This document shows, piece by piece, positions 6,279-7,214 of a DNA stretch of 7,214 nt. How positions within the stretch are numbered: the stretch's first letter is position 1; each line of letters starts with the position of its first letter. Source of the DNA: Myxococcales bacterium (GTDB lineage Bacteria; Myxococcota_C; UBA6777). The notes under the pieces are model-generated. The model searched no databases and had not been told where the DNA came from. It worked only from the letters and a program-made list of their open reading frames with translations. The stretch lies in contig JALTMC010000145.1 in the NCBI GenBank assembly GCA_027005175.1, positions 1 through 7,214 on the forward strand, given 5' to 3'. Made by a program: the position numbers and the translations under genes.

Positions 6279-6514
6279 GATGAGGTTACTCCAGAAATGT
6301 CGGATTCAGAATGTCTGGTTCTCCTTTACAATACCATGGAATCATGCTTCTGGGTACCTTCTGGGTCTTTGTTGTCAATGCTTCTGAGTTTCTGTGGAAG
6401 GTCTTCCCCTGCCACAGTCGGGATTCTTGTGCTATAGGAATAGACACTTCTCAAACCCATTCGCGCTACATTTGTCTCGTGATAGGAACGGTAGAAATGG
6501 AAGGGGCATACTGA

Positions 6515-7214
6515 ATGTTTCAGAGGAATTGGTTGGTATTCTTGTGTCTCCTGTTGTTGGGGAGCCTGGGTTTACCACGTTGTAAAAAATCATCAGAGCA
6601 GACTCTCGATCTCCTGGCTAGAGCAATGACAAAAGGAATGGAATTACCACCACAGTTTGAAATTGCGATCGATCTCAAGGCATTGCGTCAAGCAAAGCCT
6701 TTCCAAAAATTTTTGTTTGACCATCGGAAAAGTCTCTCCTCTTTCTTCTCTCGAAATCAGAAGAAGAAGCCGGGTTGTGATATGCAGGGGCTGATGGTTC
6801 TTATTGACAAAGTAGCAGCACTCTTTCTTGCTGACTTTCAAGTGATCTACGTTGTGCTCGAAGGACCTTTTGAGCCCGCATCCGCTCTCCAATGTTTTAT
6901 TAAGGATGGTGGAAAACCCATGAAAGTCCATGGGAAAACTGTGATTCCCAGTGCAGATGGCTATTGGTGGATAGGAGGAACTCATCGGCTGGTGGGTGTT
7001 ATTGAGAACGAAGACACCAATAACTTTTTTTCGAGTGACAGCGTTGTTTCTCTGGATGGCTCAGGTGGTTTGTTGAATAAGATCCTTGAGAAGAAAGGTC
7101 TTCTTGCCAAAGGGCTCTCTCCTCGATTCGGTAAAAAAGCTCTTCTTTTTAAGGTTAACTCGCTCAAGCCTATGAAACTTCCTCCGGGTGCCGGGTTTCT
7201 CCGACCGAAGGCGA
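6515..7214 (+). CDS. Exported protein of unknown function, N-terminal 233 residues, runs off the right edge
   Basis: The ATG at 6515 follows a good ribosome-binding site, GGAAGGGG at 6499-6506. The frame stays open to the end of the window. Residues 1-23 are a signal-peptide-like segment (MFQRNWLVFLCLLLLGSLGL) followed by PRC. Cys23 could be a lipid site, but Arg at -1 and Pro at -2 break the lipobox rule, so cleavage by signal peptidase I or a membrane anchor is also possible. The mature part has a segment beginning FEIAIDLKALRQAKPFQ and a strand-rich region VIYVVLEGPFEP...YWWIGGTHRLVGVIEN. I do not recognise the family. A possible extended -10 (TGCTATAGG, 6430-6438) lies about 80 bases upstream without a clear -35. 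An overlapping minus-strand frame (6644-6985) is treated as a shadow because it has no such signals. Confidence 0.8.
   Translation, partial: MFQRNWLVFLCLLLLGSLGLPRCKKSSEQTLDLLARAMTKGMELPPQFEIAIDLKALRQAKPFQKFLFDHRKSLSSFFSRNQKKKPGCDMQGLMVLIDKVAALFLADFQVIYVVLEGPFEPASALQCFIKDGGKPMKVHGKTVIPSADGYWWIGGTHRLVGVIENEDTNNFFSSDSVVSLDGSGGLLNKILEKKGLLAKGLSPRFGKKALLFKVNSLKPMKLPPGAGFLRPKA

Noticed and set aside
6291-6318. CCAGA/TCTGG inverted repeat upstream of the phosphatase gene
   Set aside because: It is only 5 bp with an 18-base loop, which is expected by chance.
6644-6985. Minus-strand open frame inside the right-edge exported-protein gene
   Set aside because: The opposite strand has a good ribosome-binding site, an export signal and an uninterrupted frame to the edge; this one has none of these.

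Overview
The window comes from an accessory-looking stretch of a bacterial chromosome of moderate GC content (judged by eye). Three proteins carry N-terminal export signals with a Cys near the cleavage point. There is also a Cys-rich modular surface protein ending in lamin-tail-like sequence, a large EF-hand protein, and a receiver-PP2C phosphatase. This mix is typical of Myxococcota and related deltaproteobacterial lineages. That placement is inference; no rRNA or housekeeping marker is present.

Layout. On the minus strand, 1-273 is the start of a lipoprotein that runs off the left edge. Next on the minus strand, 393-2444 encodes a 683-residue protein with an N-terminal EF-hand loop and a caspase-like His/Cys pair (YSGHS and IANCRG). 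A 327-bp divergent intergenic region follows. It holds a good sigma70-type promoter for the minus gene and a pair of 36-bp direct repeats separated by 36 bp that contain a perfect 9-bp inverted repeat. On the plus strand, 2772-4251 is a lipoprotein with eleven small Cys modules and the second half of a lamin-tail domain. Its reading frame is broken near 3039, and translation makes sense only if one base is skipped.

On the minus strand, 4402-4800 is a single-domain rhodanese-like protein whose catalytic Cys is replaced by Ser. It has a strong Shine-Dalgarno site and a plausible own promoter. Also on the minus strand, 5088-6278 is a response regulator fused to a PP2C/SpoIIE-type serine phosphatase. 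On the plus strand, 6515-7214 is the start of an exported protein of unknown function that runs off the right edge.

The genes do not form one obvious pathway. The minus-strand pair at the left (caspase-like protein, then lipoprotein, 119 bp apart) could be cotranscribed. The rhodanese-like and phosphatase genes are co-oriented but separated by 287 bp with a promoter between them, so they are probably separate units. The strongest leads are the EF-hand plus caspase-like protein and the twice-damaged Cys-rich/lamin-tail gene. The two-copy repeat with CRISPR-like dimensions ranks next.
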